DNA of 48,379 nt from the NCBI GenBank assembly GCA_014799485.1, contig JAAVHY010000020.1:1-48379 (forward strand). The letters are read 5' to 3'. A model generated the notes under the pieces. That model was not told where the DNA came from. It searched no databases and was given only the letters and a program-made list of their open reading frames with translations. Of the stretch, positions 47,423 through 48,379 are shown one piece after another (position 1 is the stretch's first letter; each line of letters begins with the position of its first letter). This DNA is from Clostridiales bacterium (GTDB lineage: Bacteria > Bacillota_A > Clostridia > Oscillospirales > Oscillospiraceae). Made by a program: the position numbers and the translations under genes.

Positions 47423-48379
47423 TCACCTCCCGTCCACATCCGCAGGCGGTGTGTCCTGCTTCTTGGGAAAGGTCGCCAGCGGTTGCCCTGTCTGGCCGTG
47501 ACCACCCTGCTGACCCTGCCTACTATAGTTCTGCCTGGATCGTTCTCTTTGCGGGAAACTGTCTGCTTCTTCCTGCTCGGGCGCTGTCCAGAAGCGTGCA
47601 ATGATGGCATCCTCCAGCTCCTGCCGCCCGGCATAGTACACCTTCCGCTGACCATGCTCCGGGGTCTGGTAAGGTTCGCCGAAGGTGATGCCCCAGTCCA
47701 GGAACAGCCGCAGCCGCGTCCGCATGGGATGGGAGCCCGTTTTCATTACCACAAACTCACCCTTGGGGATAGATTTCAACTCGTCAGGCGTCATGAGGGC
47801 CCGCTCTACCATTTGGAAGGACTGGCTGTTTTCTCCCTTGCTCCGGCTGACGGAGCCGGACTGTACGGTGTAGGTGCCCAGAGAGCGGGACAGCTCCTCG
47901 GCGGTCTTGCTGTTGGGTGCGAAGCCGCCGAAAATCGTATCCTGGCAATTGTCCGATATGATCTCAGCGCCCTCTTTTCCGTAGTTTTTTTCGAGCTGCG
48001 CCAAGCTCTGGATGATAGGGAGCATGGTCAATTTCCGGGAGCGCCCAGCGCTGAACAGGGACAGCACGTCGAAGGGCGGCATAGTACCGAACTCGTCGCA
48101 GAACAGCACCACCCGGTTTTTCAGCTTGCCGCCATTCTCGTCCGCTACGGAGAACAGCTCCCGAGACAGATTCTGGATCATGAGTCCTGCCATGAAGTTC
48201 TTGGTCTGATCCTCCTCGGGGAGTATCAGGAATATGGCGGACTTCCTGCTGGCAAAGCTCTCAGCATCCAGCGGGCTGTCGAAGCAGATGGTCTGCTCCA
48301 GCTCCGTGTCCAGGAATGCGTTCAGTCGGGACAACACCGTGGACAGCACCGACGCCATGGCCTGCTCCGAGGTGTTCAG
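47423..48379 (-). CDS. Type IV coupling protein VirD4/TraG, C-terminal part (runs off the window)
   Basis: The C-terminal 318 residues of a conjugation coupling protein, which docks the relaxase-DNA complex to the secretion channel. The frame is open to the window edge, so the first Walker A part is missing here. Visible are the Walker B segment NRVVLFCDEFGTMPPFDV, FSAGRSRKLTMLPIIQSLAQ, ISDNCQDTIFGGFAPNSKTA (the TraM-recognition/TraG C-terminal pattern), RALMTPDELKSIPKGEFVVM, and a disordered Gln/Gly-rich tail. It anchors the right end of the window in a conjugative module. Confidence 0.93.
   Translation of the reverse strand: MNTSEQAMASVLSTVLSRLNAFLDTELEQTICFDSPLDAESFASRKSAIFLILPEEDQTKNFMAGLMIQNLSRELFSVADENGGKLKNRVVLFCDEFGTMPPFDVLSLFSAGRSRKLTMLPIIQSLAQLEKNYGKEGAEIISDNCQDTIFGGFAPNSKTAEELSRSLGTYTVQSGSVSRSKGENSQSFQMVERALMTPDELKSIPKGEFVVMKTGSHPMRTRLRLFLDWGITFGEPYQTPEHGQRKVYYAGRQELEDAIIARFWTAPEQEEADSFPQRERSRQNYSRQGQQGGHGQTGQPLATFPKKQDTPPADVDGR

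Overview
The window looks like part of an integrative and conjugative element, or a nested set of mobile elements, from an anaerobic Clostridia gut-type bacterium (Oscillospiraceae-like by general character; this is inference, not a database match). The grounds are strong GGAGG ribosome-binding sites on nearly every gene, Gram-positive lipoprotein signals, oxygen-sensitive Fe-S redox modules, and mobile-element genes at both ends. Three overlapping serine-recombinase genes lie at the left end (119-4187). A VirD4/TraG-type coupling protein, cut by the window edge, lies at the right end (47423-48379). Almost all genes run on the minus strand.

From left to right: a metallophosphoesterase start, the recombinase triplet with a 48-residue companion, a small HTH regulator, and an orphan response regulator with a degenerate receiver. 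Next comes the main cargo on the minus strand, about 6.6-29.4 kb. Read in transcription order it encodes a GH31 glycosidase, a four-helix membrane protein, a complete peptide/nickel-type ABC importer (binding protein, two permeases, two ATPases), a metallo-beta-lactamase-fold enzyme and two lipoproteins. A terminator-like hairpin follows, then a fumarate-reductase/AprA-like flavoprotein, an 8Fe ferredoxin, a NuoF-like NAD(P)H dehydrogenase subunit, a NuoG/HydA-like Fe-S subunit with a degenerate hydrogenase domain, a ceramidase-like hydrolase, an amidohydrolase-fold protein without its usual metal ligands, a UbiD decarboxylase, its UbiX flavin prenyltransferase, an LpdD-like chaperone and a Sel1-repeat lipoprotein. 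A membrane-bound AraC-type sensor-regulator is transcribed divergently from the head of this cluster. The set reads as uptake, deglycosylation, NAD(P)H-driven reduction and prFMN-dependent decarboxylation of an unknown, probably aromatic or conjugated, compound. It is the best candidate here for an undescribed pathway.

From 31.9 to 40.2 kb lie two extracytoplasmic esterases, a surface 5'-nucleotidase and a MarR regulator facing a MATE exporter. The MarR promoter is a near-consensus sequence bracketed by two inverted operator half-sites. The MATE transcript appears to begin with an intrinsic terminator (attenuator). From 40.2 to 45.3 kb there are a truncated sigma factor, small membrane proteins, and a two-component system with a multi-helix membrane protein preceded by two 33-residue small ORFs. 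The right end holds an XRE regulator, two hypothetical genes, a small HTH protein and the coupling protein.

Limits: no searches could be run. Family calls come from motifs and remembered family signatures. Substrates are not known. I saw no tRNA, rRNA or CRISPR array.
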